Assembly: GCA_963775695.1 (NCBI GenBank)
Contig: CAVZJU010000007.1
Location: 1 to 64,000 of the forward strand
Direction: 5' to 3'
DNA length: 64,000 nt
DNA from: DATBLE01 sp963775695
GTDB lineage: Bacteria; Actinomycetota; Thermoleophilia; Gaiellales; Gaiellaceae
The notes under the pieces were generated by a model. That model saw nothing but the letters and a program-made list of their open reading frames with translations. It did not search any database and had not been told where the DNA came from. A program made the position numbers and the translations under genes. Below, piece after piece: positions 1-8,668 of the stretch (positions within the stretch are counted from its first letter, which is position 1; each line of letters opens with the position of its first letter).

Positions 1-119
1 TTGCCGTTATGAAATCGCGCGCACTGTTCACGATCGTCAGATGCAGTACGGAGCGGTAGACGGCATTGCGCTGCTGCGCTGGGCGGGCACGCCTCGGGGG
101 ATGGAGTAGCCTCTCGCCC

Positions 120-494
120 GTGACCTACGAGCAGTACATTGAGGATGTCGTCAAGGTGGTCGAGGCCGTCGGCACCGGCATCATGGTCATCGGCGGGCTG
201 GGCGCGTTCCTTGCGTTTCTGCGTGACGCAGCCGCAGACTCGAGAAGAGCCGGGTCGTACGAACGGCTTCGCCGCAACCTCGGCCGCTGCATCCTGCTCG
301 GGCTTGAGGTGCTCATCGTCGCGGACATCGTCCGTACCGTCGTCGTGGATCAGACGTTCGAGAGCGTGACAGTGCTCGGAATCATCGTCCTGATCCGGAT
401 CCTGCTCAGTTTCTCGCTCGACGTGGAGATCGACGGCGTGTGGCCGTGGAATCGATTGAGGGAGAGCAGGAACGACCACCTCGGCGCTCCATAG
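120..494 (+). CDS. DUF1622 family membrane protein
   Basis: Small integral membrane protein of about 124 residues. It has a hydrophobic segment near the N-terminus (VGTGIMVIGGLGAFLAFL region), a basic linker with RRNLGR, and two more hydrophobic stretches, ending with a conserved-looking acidic/Trp tail (DVEIDGVWPW). This layout matches the DUF1622 family, whose function is unknown. The GTG at 120 is chosen because homology starts at TYEQYIEDVVKVVE; a TTG at 66 would add 18 unconserved residues. It stands alone, convergent with the aquaporin gene. Confidence 0.75.
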   Translation: MTYEQYIEDVVKVVEAVGTGIMVIGGLGAFLAFLRDAAADSRRAGSYERLRRNLGRCILLGLEVLIVADIVRTVVVDQTFESVTVLGIIVLIRILLSFSLDVEIDGVWPWNRLRESRNDHLGAP

Positions 495-722
495 TTCCGC
501 AAGCCTTGCGGGGCTGAGACCTCAGCCCAATCGATGCTTCGGGACGCGCGGTCAGCGGTTTGCCGCGAGGCCGGGCAGGTCAGGACGCCACCCGGCGATC
601 CGTCCGCTGCCTAGTCGCTCTTTCCGCCATGGCGCGGATGAGGGCGGAACGGCCGTCCGTGTCCCGATCAGCACAGGTCGGATCGCAGCTTCGCCGCCCA
701 GTTCCGGAGTGGATGAGGTGAT

Positions 723-1517
723 TCACTGCTTGTCCGGGTGCTGGACCTCGGTGTCGAGCGCTCCCTGGGCCGCGCCCGAGCCGGACCGACCACCGCCGGC
801 CCCTCGTAGTACCCATGCCGCGCCAACCGCGAGCAGGGCCCCGGTCAGCGGGCCGGCAACGTAGACCCAGTAGTCGCTGAAGTCCCGGCCGACCAGGTCG
901 GGGCCGAAGGTACGCGCGGGATTCATCGACGCGCCCGAGATCGGGCTCCCCCACAGTCCGGCGAGTGCGATGTAGGCACCGACGCCGAGGGCCCCGAAGA
1001 TCCCGACGTTCTGGGCGCCGGAAGCAGTGCCGAGGATGACGCTGACCAAGCCCAGGGTCAGCATCGCCTCCATCAGGAACCCATCGCCGCCAGAGAACCC
1101 GTGCGCCACATAGTTCGAGCCGTACGTGCCGGAGACGTCGATCACGGCGCGCAGGAACAGCACGGCGAGCGTCGCACCGATCAGCTGGATCACGACATAG
1201 CCCGGCACCCGCCGCCACGGAAAGTCCCCCCTGAGCGAGAACGCGATGCTCACGGCCGGATTCAGGTGCGCGCCCGAGACCTTGCCCATGAACAGGATGA
1301 TCGCCATCACCATCAGTCCGGGAGCGACCACAGCCGCCGTACGGGTGATCGTGCCGGGAAACGCCTGCCCCATCATCCCGCCACCAGCGGCGACCAGCAC
1401 CAGGAAGAACGTCCCCAGCAGCTCGGAAAAGAGCCTTCTCCACTCCTGGCTCGGGTCCTTGAAGTCTTCGAGCGCGGCCTCGAACTCGCTGAGCTCTTGC
1501 GCGACATAGCTAGTCAC
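723..1517 (-). CDS. Aquaporin (MIP family water channel)
   Basis: Membrane channel of 264 residues with six hydrophobic segments and both signature half-helix motifs, HLNPAVS (Asn86-Pro-Ala) and SMNPAR (Asn199-Pro-Ala, then Arg202 of the selectivity filter). The residue after NPAR is Thr, not the Asp typical of glycerol facilitators, so a water-type (AqpZ-like) channel is more likely than GlpF; this is inference. About 30 charged N-terminal residues and a polar C-terminal tail are extra. A purine-rich AGGAGATGA precedes the ATG. It is the last gene of the minus-strand cluster that starts near 6.88 kb. Confidence 0.9.
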   Translation of the reverse strand: MTSYVAQELSEFEAALEDFKDPSQEWRRLFSELLGTFFLVLVAAGGGMMGQAFPGTITRTAAVVAPGLMVMAIILFMGKVSGAHLNPAVSIAFSLRGDFPWRRVPGYVVIQLIGATLAVLFLRAVIDVSGTYGSNYVAHGFSGGDGFLMEAMLTLGLVSVILGTASGAQNVGIFGALGVGAYIALAGLWGSPISGASMNPARTFGPDLVGRDFSDYWVYVAGPLTGALLAVGAAWVLRGAGGGRSGSGAAQGALDTEVQHPDKQ

Positions 1518-1566
1518 AAAGTCATCTCCTCTGATCGGAAGAGGGCGAGGCGCGGGGCGTTTTCGT

Positions 1567-1854
1567 TCACGGTCGATTGGCCTGGCCGCGCCCCAGAGCC
1601 GCGCGCGACCTTGGTGGCCTGACCTCGGCCAGCAGGTCCTCGGCCGTCTTGTCGTCGGTCACGAGGACAGGCCCAAGGTGGGTCCTGCTCATCCACGCCC
1701 TGATCCGGACGACCGCATCCGAATAGGTGGCCGCATGGGTGACGACAGTGAAGAGCGTGCCGTCGATGACCAGGTCGGAAACCGGAAACTCCCGAGAGAG
1801 CAAGCTAGCCGCTGCAGCCGTCGGCACCAGGGCCTTCACGACACCTCTTGGCAT
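1567..1854 (-). CDS. Hypothetical protein
   Basis: Open frame of 95 residues from the ATG at 1854 (a longer version could start at 1905). It lies between DUF2252 and the aquaporin gene in the same direction. The central part (FPVSDLVIDGTLFTVVTHAATYSDAVVRI then GPVLVTDD) looks like folded alpha/beta protein rather than antisense noise, but I recognise no family. The C-terminus is Arg-rich and may be unconserved. It could be a small stress-related protein or a remnant. Confidence 0.4.
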   Translation of the reverse strand: MPRGVVKALVPTAAAASLLSREFPVSDLVIDGTLFTVVTHAATYSDAVVRIRAWMSRTHLGPVLVTDDKTAEDLLAEVRPPRSRAALGRGQANRP

Positions 1855-1921
1855 ATTACGGAGACCTCCCCGTTCACCGGCGCGGTTAGCGTTCATGGTG
1901 TGCATTGGGCTGCGGCGCTCG

Positions 1922-3400
1922 TTAGAGCCCTGTCTCGGCCTTCAGTCGGCCTGAGTCGACCGCCTCCTTGAGTGTGTTGTAGTCGCGTTCGTTTTGGTCG
2001 GCGTAGGTCTCGGCGAAGGCGGCGATCGCCTGGTCGAAGGTGTCCGACTTGCCAAGGTAGCCGGCGATAGCGATCCGGTCGCCGGAGCGGGCATGGGCGC
2101 GGGCGAGCGTCCAGCCGCACAGTCGTCCGTAGGCGTTCATGCCGGCGGGGAGCAGCCCCTCGACCTCGGCGGAGCCCTTCCAGTCCTTGAGTTGACGGAA
2201 GTAGAAGTCCCGCTGCTGGCCGTCAAGGCCTTTGGCGACACGCTGCCAGCCGAGGAAAATGTCGCTGGTCGCCTGCATCACCCGCTGGCCGGCGACGACC
2301 CGCTGGCCGCAGTTGCTGTATGTGCTCTTGCCGGCGAACTGCTCCAGCACCGAGGGTTGGGCCTCCTTGACCTGGAGGAACAGCGGGTCCTGGTTGTCGA
2401 CGCCGAGGAAGAGCGCGATCCAGGCGCGCGTGCCGACGCTGCCGACCCCGACCACCTTCCGGGCCACGTCGACGAATCGGAACTGCTCGAGCAGGTGCCG
2501 GCGGTCGGTCTCCAGCGTCCGCCGGTAGGCGCGGATCAACTCACGGAGCTCGTCCATGATCTGCTCGCGAGTGTTCGAGGCCTCGACGAGCTCGTCGATC
2601 GGAACGATCAGAGGCGGGTCGCTGACGATCCGCGGCTCCCCGTCGACGATGTGCGTGAGCTTCTCGAAGGCGGACATGCTGTCCTTGGTGCGCGCCTTCG
2701 CGATGTTCGCCTCCTGCCGCTTCACCCGTTTCGGATCGACGCCCGCCGAGAACTCGGCGAACGCCTGCTCGATCGACAGATGCGAGTACCAGACCTCGAG
2801 GTTGTGCATGTCCGCGAAGGCGGCCATCGCCTCCCGATACGAACGCACCGTGGCGAGCACGGCCGCACGCCGCTCCTTCGTCGAGAAGCCGTTCTCGCGT
2901 CCGGCGATCGCGAAGCTCGCCGCCAGCCGCTTCACATCCCACTCCCACGGGCCGGGCGCCGATTCGTCGAAGTCGTTGATGTCGAAGACAAGGTTCCGCT
3001 CCGGCGAGCCGAAGACGCCGAAGTTCGACAGGTGGGTATCGCCGCACAGTTGAGTCCGCAAGCCGGAATCCGGAGTCCGGGCCAGATCCGCCGCCATGAT
3101 CAGCGCCCCGCCGCGATAGAACGCGAACGGCGACACCAACATCCGCCCATAGCGGATCGGCACCAACTCCGGCACCCGCGATGCGGCCTGATCCTCCAGC
3201 AACCCGACCGGATCCCGCCGCTTCGGGAACTCGATCTCGGCCTGGGTGGAACGCGGCACCTCTGCTCTCGCCGCCTTCCCCCGCGCCGCCCGCTCCGCCG
3301 GCGTGAAATGCGCCACCACCTTCGGCTTGGCAGCGGCCGGTGGATCGAGAGTGACCGCGCTCGTCTCATCCCAGCCGTTACCTTCGCCTCTCTCAGTCAT
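1922..3400 (-). CDS. DUF2252 family protein
   Basis: Cytosolic protein of 492 residues with the family hallmarks RYGRM (83-87), CGDTHLSNFG (119-128) and DINDFDE (140-146). The GDxHxxN and DFD motifs resemble the active-site loops of aminoglycoside-phosphotransferase-like kinases, so a kinase-type fold is a common inference; the substrate is unknown. Length is normal for the family. ATG start. It follows the sulfatase gene by 84 bases on the same strand and probably belongs to the same transcription unit. Confidence 0.85.
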   Translation of the reverse strand: MTERGEGNGWDETSAVTLDPPAAAKPKVVAHFTPAERAARGKAARAEVPRSTQAEIEFPKRRDPVGLLEDQAASRVPELVPIRYGRMLVSPFAFYRGGALIMAADLARTPDSGLRTQLCGDTHLSNFGVFGSPERNLVFDINDFDESAPGPWEWDVKRLAASFAIAGRENGFSTKERRAAVLATVRSYREAMAAFADMHNLEVWYSHLSIEQAFAEFSAGVDPKRVKRQEANIAKARTKDSMSAFEKLTHIVDGEPRIVSDPPLIVPIDELVEASNTREQIMDELRELIRAYRRTLETDRRHLLEQFRFVDVARKVVGVGSVGTRAWIALFLGVDNQDPLFLQVKEAQPSVLEQFAGKSTYSNCGQRVVAGQRVMQATSDIFLGWQRVAKGLDGQQRDFYFRQLKDWKGSAEVEGLLPAGMNAYGRLCGWTLARAHARSGDRIAIAGYLGKSDTFDQAIAAFAETYADQNERDYNTLKEAVDSGRLKAETGL

Positions 3401-3484
3401 GTCTCGCTCCTTCCGGTCGAACCGCGTCCCGCCTCCTGGCCTGCCATGTCGTTCCCCTCGTATCTCCTGGGTCTGGGCTTGGCG

Positions 3485-5842
3485 CTATTCCCGCACCAAC
3501 ATCGCCTGTGCCTCGCGCTCAAGGTCGACGTACGGCTCACCGCTGACGTCGACCGCGATGCGTCGGATCGTCCCCCCCGTGAACGGGAAGGGCTCGACTC
3601 CGGGGTAGTCGGAGGTGACAGGAGCACCGCCGTCGCGACCGATGCAGAGCCCCTCTCCGGCAATCATGAACTTGCCGGGCTGTGTCTTGATCTGGGCCTC
3701 ACCGACCTTCTTGTCGCCGTGCCAAAGCGACAGCGTTCCGTTGGCGACGCCGGGCGGATCCTCGCCCGTCTTTTCGAACGATGCCGACACGATCAGGTTC
3801 TGGCCGGTGGGCAGTTCCTCGGTGGCGGCGATGTTCTGCTCCACCATGCCGACCCAGTTGTAGGCGTAGTGGAGCCGGTCGTCCTTGACGTAGAGGGCAT
3901 GACCGCCGAACGGCGATCCGTGGGCAAAGAGGACGCCCTGGGCGCCCTTGGCCAGGATGTCCACGAGCGCGCCGATCGCATAGGAGCGGTTGCGGATGTT
4001 CACCGCCTGGGACTCGGGCACCTCGGCCGCGCCCGGGAAATAGACGTAGCGGTCTCGGGGCGGTGAGAGGACGGGCCTCGGCGTGAGCAGGATCTCGAGC
4101 GGCGAGCGGTCGTCGAGCGGGAACGCCTGGTTGGCGCCGGCCTCCGCGTACCAGAGAGCCTGGAGTTCGCGCAGCTTGTCCGGGCACTCCGAGGCGAGGT
4201 TGTGCAGTTCGGCCCGGTCGACCTCGGTGTGGTACAGCTCCCATTCGTCGTCGTTGAAGTGACCCCAGCCGGCGACGGTGGGGTGATTCGTGACGGCCTT
4301 CCAGCCGTCGTGCCAGATCGCCCGTGAGCCGAGCATCGAATAGAACTGCGTCGTTCTCGTCGAAGGCGATTTCGCGTCGTCGATGCTGGAGCGCATGCTG
4401 ACACCGTCGAACGAGGTCTGGACGTGGCCCTTGATCGCGTCAGGCGCCTCGACGCCGAGCAGGTCGAGGACTGTTGGGACGATGTCGATCGCGTGGTGGT
4501 ACTGGTCGCGGATCTCGCCCTTCGCCTTCAGGCCGGACGGCCAGGAGACGATGCACGGATCGGACGTGCCGCCGTTGAACTCGTAGCGCTTCCACATCTT
4601 GAACGGTGTGTTGAAGGCCATTGCCCAGCCGTTCGGGTAGTGGTTGTAGGTCTTCGGGCTGCCGAGATCGTCCATCAGCGGCATGTTGTCCTCGACCGTG
4701 TCGGGGATGCCCTGCATCATCTTCATTTCGTTCACGGAGCCGTTCGGGCCGCCCTCGCCCGAGGCGCCGTTGTCGGAGACGAGCACGACGATGGTGTTCT
4801 CGAGCCAGCCGTATTGCTCGAGGAAGCCGAGCAGGCGTCCGATCTGGTCGTCGGCGTGCGCGAGGAAGCCGGCGTAGACCTCGGCCATGCGAGAGAACAT
4901 GCGCTTCTCGTCGTCCGAGAGCGAGTTCCAGGGCCGGGTCACGTCGAGCATCGGGAAGGGCTTGCCGTCGGGGCCGGTGCGCGTTTCGGGTGTGCCGATC
5001 GGGTTGATCGGCGGCAGCTCGGTGTCCTTCGCGACAATGCCGAGCTCCTTCTGGCGGGCAAGCGTCTGCTCGCGCATCGCCTCGTAGCCCATGTCGAACT
5101 GACCCTTGTACTTCTCGATCCACTCCTTCGGCGCGTGATGCGGCGCGTGGCAGGCGCCGGGCGCGTAGTAGAGGAAGAACGGCTTCTCTGGCGCGACCGC
5201 CTTCGCGTCCATGATGAACTCGATCGCCTTGTCGGTCAGGTCGACGGTGAGGTGGTAGCCCTCCTCCGGCGAGCGCGGCTGGTCGACCAGGTGATTGTCG
5301 TAGACGAGGTCGGGATACCACTGGCTCGTCTCCGCACCGAGAAATCCGTACCAGCGCTCGAAGCCCCGCCCACTCGGCCAGTTCCGCCGGGTCGACGCAA
5401 GGTTCATCTCGTCGTCGGGGCAAAGGTGCCACTTGCCGACCATGTAGGTGTTCCAGCCGAGCTCGCCGAGGATCTCGGGCAGCATCCCGTTCTCCGGAGG
5501 GATCGTGCCGCTCGCGTTCGGAAAGCCGATCGCAGCCTCGGTAATGCAGGCCATGCTGTTCCGGGTGTGGTTGCGCCCGGTCAACAGGCAGGAGCGGGTG
5601 GGCGAGCAGAGTGCGGTCGTGTGCCACTGCGTGTAGCGAACCCCGTCGGCGGCGATCTTGTCGATGTTCGGCGTCTCGATCGGCCCGCCGTAACAGCTCA
5701 TCGCGGAGAAGCCGACGTCGTCGAGTACGACGTACACGACGCTCGGCGCACCGTCGGGCGCCTTCGGCGGCTCGAACGGCTCCCAGTCCGGCTCGGAGTC
5801 CCGGATGTCAACGTTGACGACGCCCTGAAACGGCCTACTCAT
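3485..5842 (-). CDS. Arylsulfatase-type sulfatase (type I, formylglycine-dependent)
   Basis: Predicted hydrolase of sulfate esters, 785 residues. The activation motif is C79-S-P-T-R83 followed by the second motif with LTGR (87-90); Cys79 would be converted to formylglycine. Metal and sulfate ligands visible are Asp41-Asp42, Lys137, His139 and Asp357-Asn358. There is no signal peptide, so it appears cytosolic. The C-terminal 200 residues form an extra beta-rich domain seen in large bacterial arylsulfatases. The natural substrate cannot be told from sequence. Neighbours are a CMD-like protein upstream and DUF2252 downstream. Confidence 0.88.
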   Translation of the reverse strand: MSRPFQGVVNVDIRDSEPDWEPFEPPKAPDGAPSVVYVVLDDVGFSAMSCYGGPIETPNIDKIAADGVRYTQWHTTALCSPTRSCLLTGRNHTRNSMACITEAAIGFPNASGTIPPENGMLPEILGELGWNTYMVGKWHLCPDDEMNLASTRRNWPSGRGFERWYGFLGAETSQWYPDLVYDNHLVDQPRSPEEGYHLTVDLTDKAIEFIMDAKAVAPEKPFFLYYAPGACHAPHHAPKEWIEKYKGQFDMGYEAMREQTLARQKELGIVAKDTELPPINPIGTPETRTGPDGKPFPMLDVTRPWNSLSDDEKRMFSRMAEVYAGFLAHADDQIGRLLGFLEQYGWLENTIVVLVSDNGASGEGGPNGSVNEMKMMQGIPDTVEDNMPLMDDLGSPKTYNHYPNGWAMAFNTPFKMWKRYEFNGGTSDPCIVSWPSGLKAKGEIRDQYHHAIDIVPTVLDLLGVEAPDAIKGHVQTSFDGVSMRSSIDDAKSPSTRTTQFYSMLGSRAIWHDGWKAVTNHPTVAGWGHFNDDEWELYHTEVDRAELHNLASECPDKLRELQALWYAEAGANQAFPLDDRSPLEILLTPRPVLSPPRDRYVYFPGAAEVPESQAVNIRNRSYAIGALVDILAKGAQGVLFAHGSPFGGHALYVKDDRLHYAYNWVGMVEQNIAATEELPTGQNLIVSASFEKTGEDPPGVANGTLSLWHGDKKVGEAQIKTQPGKFMIAGEGLCIGRDGGAPVTSDYPGVEPFPFTGGTIRRIAVDVSGEPYVDLEREAQAMLVRE

Positions 5843-5957
5843 CGGTGCTCCTCCCGATCACGGTATGGGCAGACTTCTCCTCCCAGTTGACGATCATCGC
5901 TTCCGGCCTCGGCCGGGTCGTCTCCCTCCGATCCGGAGGGAGACGACCCAGATCGGC

Positions 5958-6293
5958 TTAGCCCTGTTCCTCGGTCTCCGCCTCGAGCTCGGCGACCTCG
6001 AGCTCGAGCGCGAGCGCCCGCACGATCTTGCTCGTCGCCGAAGCGATCCGGGCGGTGCCGACGATCGGCGCGACCGCTGCGAGGACACCCCGAACCTGCT
6101 CCGGATCGATCTCGAGCTCACCCACGGCCTCGAGATTGAAGGCATACGAAACCGGTGGTGCATCGACCGCGACCAGCGCGGCGATACGCACCAGCATCAA
6201 CGTCTGGGCATCGAGGCTCGACGCCTCGATCGAATCGGCAGTCATGCTCGCAAGGAGGTCGAGGATCGGCGTCTCGACAGTCTGCTCTGACAT
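5958..6293 (-). CDS. Carboxymuconolactone-decarboxylase-like (CMD/AhpD-fold) protein
   Basis: Small alpha-helical protein of 111 residues. The stretch LDAQTLMLVRIAALVAVDAPPVSYAFNLEAV resembles the core of the CMD/AhpD fold, but the CxxC redox motif of AhpD is absent (no cysteine at all), so peroxidase activity is unlikely. Its role is unknown. It lies 115 bases upstream of the sulfatase gene in the same direction. Confidence 0.55.
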   Translation of the reverse strand: MSEQTVETPILDLLASMTADSIEASSLDAQTLMLVRIAALVAVDAPPVSYAFNLEAVGELEIDPEQVRGVLAAVAPIVGTARIASATSKIVRALALELEVAELEAETEEQG

Positions 6294-6343
6294 GGGATCT
6301 CCTTCTTCTCGAATGGAATTGTTGAGGTGGTCGACGGTGGTTG

Positions 6344-6607
6344 CTACATGGTCTCGAGGATCCTCTGCTTCTGCGCGTCGAACTCCGCCTGGGTGAGCAC
6401 GCCGGAGTCGAACAGCCCCTTCAGCTTGGTCAACTCCTCCATGCTGTCCTCCGCCGCAGGTGCGGCTGCCACCGGCGCCGCCTGCTCGGCCGGAGGCTGT
6501 GTGGCCTGAGCGTCTGCCACCGCCGCGTTGGCGCCGGCCTTCCCAGCGGTATGAGCGACAGCGCCTACTGCTGCAACCTTGGCCACGGGCCGTCTTCTTC
6601 TGAGCAT
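6344..6607 (-). CDS. SHOCT domain protein
   Basis: Protein of 87 residues: a basic N-terminus, an Ala/Gln/Pro-rich linker, and a C-terminal SHOCT motif (EELTKLKGLFDSGVLTQAEF then KQRILE, residues about 57-85). SHOCT is a short oligomerisation module common at the ends of membrane or secreted proteins. It sits between the small membrane protein and the CMD-like gene, probably co-transcribed. Confidence 0.75.
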   Translation of the reverse strand: MLRRRRPVAKVAAVGAVAHTAGKAGANAAVADAQATQPPAEQAAPVAAAPAAEDSMEELTKLKGLFDSGVLTQAEFDAQKQRILETM

Positions 6608-6657
6608 CTCGTTCCTCCTGTCTCGATCATGGGCGTGGGTTTTCAGGTGAGGGAAGG

Positions 6658-6876
6658 TCAGGCGACAGCCGGCTCTGCTCGATCGTGCACGAGGTACGCC
6701 ACGATCAGAGCCGCTGGGAAAAAGACCAGGCTGAAGAGGAAGAAGCCGAAAAAGCTGTGCCCCTTACGCGCGGCAACCCGCGCCGGCCAGAACGCGATCA
6801 GTATCCAAAGGATGAGAAGAACGATCGAGCCAAACCACCAACCACTTGCAGCAATGACCATCTCAGCTCCGGTCAT
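6658..6876 (-). CDS. Small two-helix membrane protein
   Basis: Protein of 72 residues with two hydrophobic segments (WWFGSIVLLILWILIAFW and FFGFFLFSLVFFPAALIVAY) joined by a basic RVAARKGHS loop. This resembles short actinobacterial proteins found with SHOCT genes. ATG start preceded by GGAGAT. It is the first gene of the 6.88-to-0.72 kb minus-strand cluster. Confidence 0.6.
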   Translation of the reverse strand: MTGAEMVIAASGWWFGSIVLLILWILIAFWPARVAARKGHSFFGFFLFSLVFFPAALIVAYLVHDRAEPAVA

Positions 6877-7252
6877 GGAAATCTCCTTCGACTAGACCTT
6901 TTGTCAGGGGCACCCAGGCTGCGCCCGGTGGCCGCCCGGCGAGGGGCGCACGTCGGACGTCACTGATGCCGCTCTGCACTCGCCCGTCGCGCATCGAGCA
7001 TCGGGTGCTTGTCGGCTTCAGACACGCTCGGCTCCCAACCTCGGCTTCCGGGCTGACCACGATGGGGTTAGCCCACTACCGACCGATTGCTAGGGCCGGA
7101 AAAGATTCCCGCCGAGCGTTTTGCGGCGAGGAGGCAACCGTATCACTATGCGGGCTGCGCCGCTGATACGATCGCGGCGGTTGCGCTTGCGAAGGTCGCG
7201 TGGGCGCACTCGTTGCAGAGCCATAAGAACCGGCTCTGCGAAACGTCGTCCC
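6877..7252. other. Intergenic region
   Basis: 376 bases without a convincing gene. It must contain the promoter for the leftward cluster beginning at 6876. The only clear structure is the hairpin at 7215-7239. Short open frames here lack any protein-like pattern. Confidence 0.5.
7215..7239 (-). terminator. Hairpin after the secreted glycosidase gene
   Basis: GCAGAGCC (7215-7222) pairs with GGCTCTGC (7232-7239), 8 bp with a 9-base loop. It lies just past the stop of the leftward gene ending at 7253. There is no U-tract, as is usual in high-GC actinobacteria. Confidence 0.45.
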
Positions 7253-8143
7253 TCACGAACAGGGCTGGAGCAGTAGCTGGCTGACCGCAACCGTCTGGTC
7301 GGCGATCCACCCGTCCTCCATGTACCAGATGGTCAGCCCGGTGCCGGGCACGGGCTGCGCCGTGCCGGCGAACCCGGTCCTGAGCACCGAGACGAGCTTG
7401 TCGTAGTCGCCCTCGCCGATCGTTCCGCCCTCGTGGCGTACCCAGGGCGGCTCCGCCGACGTGTTCGGATACGGGTTGTGGCCGACCGTGTCGAAGATCG
7501 GCCGGTCCCGGCCGCTGGCCCGGTAGGCAGCGGCGAGTGCGGAGTAGAAGGCGACCGGCGACTGCGACGGACGGTCCGCCGTCGGGTCGTCGTTGCCGCG
7601 CGGGGCGCTCGCAGCGATCACGTTCACGCCCGGCCGGGCGGCGTGGAGGACGTCCCAGCACTCGGCGAGCAGCAGCTCGTACGCGGGCGCCGACGCGCTC
7701 GAGGCGTCGGGGGCGAACTGCGGTTGCCAGAAGCGGCTCGAGTTGGGCTCGTTCCAGATCACCACGTCGTTCACCTGCGGTGCGAGCGCGAGCAGGTTGG
7801 CGACGTAGCCGCAGTACTCGTGGCGTCGGCGCGCGATCAGGGGCGCCCGTCGCGCCTTGGAGTAGACGGCCAGCACGAGCCGTCTGCCGACCGCGGTCTG
7901 CTGCGCACGCCTGAGTGCGACCATCGTCGAGCCGCGCGGGCTCGTCTCGCCGGGTGTCCAGCGCAGCGTCACCCGCACTGCGCCGATCCCCAGCCTCGCC
8001 ATGTGCCCGCGCACGACGGTCGGCCGCGTCGGTGACCACTTCATCATGTCCTCGGAGACGCCGATCACCAGCCGGCCGCCGGCGTGCGCAGCCGGCGCTG
8101 CGAGCGCAGCGAAGAGCACGACGAGGGTAAGGCAGGGCCGCAG
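7253..8143 (-). CDS. Secreted glycoside-hydrolase-like protein (clan A type), C-terminus possibly truncated
   Basis: TIM-barrel glycosidase of the GH5/GH39-like type. The proposed acid/base lies in VVIWNEPN and a second Glu in IWYMEDGW near the C-terminus fits a nucleophile. The track-style GTG start at 8119 lacks the signal-peptide n-region; a CTG at 8143, six bases after a GGGAG Shine-Dalgarno (8150-8154), gives a proper signal peptide (Arg, then LTLVVLFAALAAPAAHA). The protein stops about 20 residues after the last catalytic-like Glu, short of the closing barrel helices, so a frameshift or truncation at the 3' end is suspected. Substrate unknown. Confidence 0.65.
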   Translation of the reverse strand: MRPCLTLVVLFAALAAPAAHAGGRLVIGVSEDMMKWSPTRPTVVRGHMARLGIGAVRVTLRWTPGETSPRGSTMVALRRAQQTAVGRRLVLAVYSKARRAPLIARRRHEYCGYVANLLALAPQVNDVVIWNEPNSSRFWQPQFAPDASSASAPAYELLLAECWDVLHAARPGVNVIAASAPRGNDDPTADRPSQSPVAFYSALAAAYRASGRDRPIFDTVGHNPYPNTSAEPPWVRHEGGTIGEGDYDKLVSVLRTGFAGTAQPVPGTGLTIWYMEDGWIADQTVAVSQLLLQPCS

Positions 8144-8210
8144 GTCTCTCTCCCGCGGGCGATTCTGGACGGAAGGCGGCCCGCCCTCAATGGGCCGAAC
8201 GGCCTATTCA

Positions 8211-8261
8211 CCCGCCGAAGTCCGGCTCCGGCTGCGCCGGAGCCATGACGACTTCGGCGGG
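8211..8261. terminator. Nested GC-rich hairpin
   Basis: Outer arms CCCGCCGAAGTC (8211-8222) and GACTTCGGCGGG (8250-8261) pair perfectly over 12 bp; inner arms GGCTCCGGC (8224-8232) and GCCGGAGCC (8236-8244) pair over 9 bp with a 3-base loop. It lies in the gap between the HExxH gene and the glycosidase gene and may terminate or attenuate transcription. Confidence 0.55.
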
Positions 8262-8280
8262 ATCCCTGTGCCGAAGCGAG

Positions 8281-8305
8281 CCGCGCCCGCGCGTGTCGGG
8301 CGCGG
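8281..8305. terminator. Second GC-rich hairpin in the same gap
   Basis: CCGCGCCCG (8281-8289) pairs perfectly with CGGGCGCGG (8297-8305), 9 bp stem and 7-base loop, 19 bases from the stop of the HExxH gene. Confidence 0.45.
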
Positions 8306-8323
8306 CGGCGAACCCCATGACGT

Positions 8324-8668
8324 CTACTTCGTCAGGTTTACGGCGCGGCGGGCTTCTGTCTCGTACGGGTTGTGCTCATACCCGCCGAGGTAGGAGAGCG
8401 GCATCCGCAGCGGGTGGTGCTGCATCTGCCAGACGTGGCAGAGCTCGTGCGTGACCAGGTCGTCGGCCGCCGTGTCGACCGAGCATCGCAGCAGGACGGT
8501 GTTCCAGGCGGCGTACCCGTCGAACCGGCTGAACCAGGTGAGCCGGAACAACCACGGCCAGACGAGGATCCGCACCCGGTCGATCCGGACGGGGCTCGGG
8601 TAGAGGTCGAGCCGGTCGAGGCGGGCCTTCGCGCGCTCGAGCGCGGCGCGTTCGGCGGCGGCGGTCAG
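8324..8668 (-). CDS. Small HExxH-containing putative metallopeptidase-like protein
   Basis: About 114 residues. The centre reads DDLVTHELCHVWQMQHH, a zinc-binding HExxH helix, followed by SYLGGYEHNPYETEA whose Glu could be the third ligand. The first standard start (GTG 8575) would discard a coherent N-terminus (AERAALERAKARLDRLDLYPSPVRID) that continues back to a CTG at 8668, which overlaps the TGA of the upstream gene as CTGA. Translational coupling is therefore likely. Activity is inferred only from the motif; it could be a folded but inactive member. Confidence 0.6.
   Translation of the reverse strand: MTAAAERAALERAKARLDRLDLYPSPVRIDRVRILVWPWLFRLTWFSRFDGYAAWNTVLLRCSVDTAADDLVTHELCHVWQMQHHPLRMPLSYLGGYEHNPYETEARRAVNLTK

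Noticed and set aside
1994..4066. 690-codon plus-strand open frame
   Set aside because: Shadow of DUF2252 and the sulfatase; no protein-like motifs.
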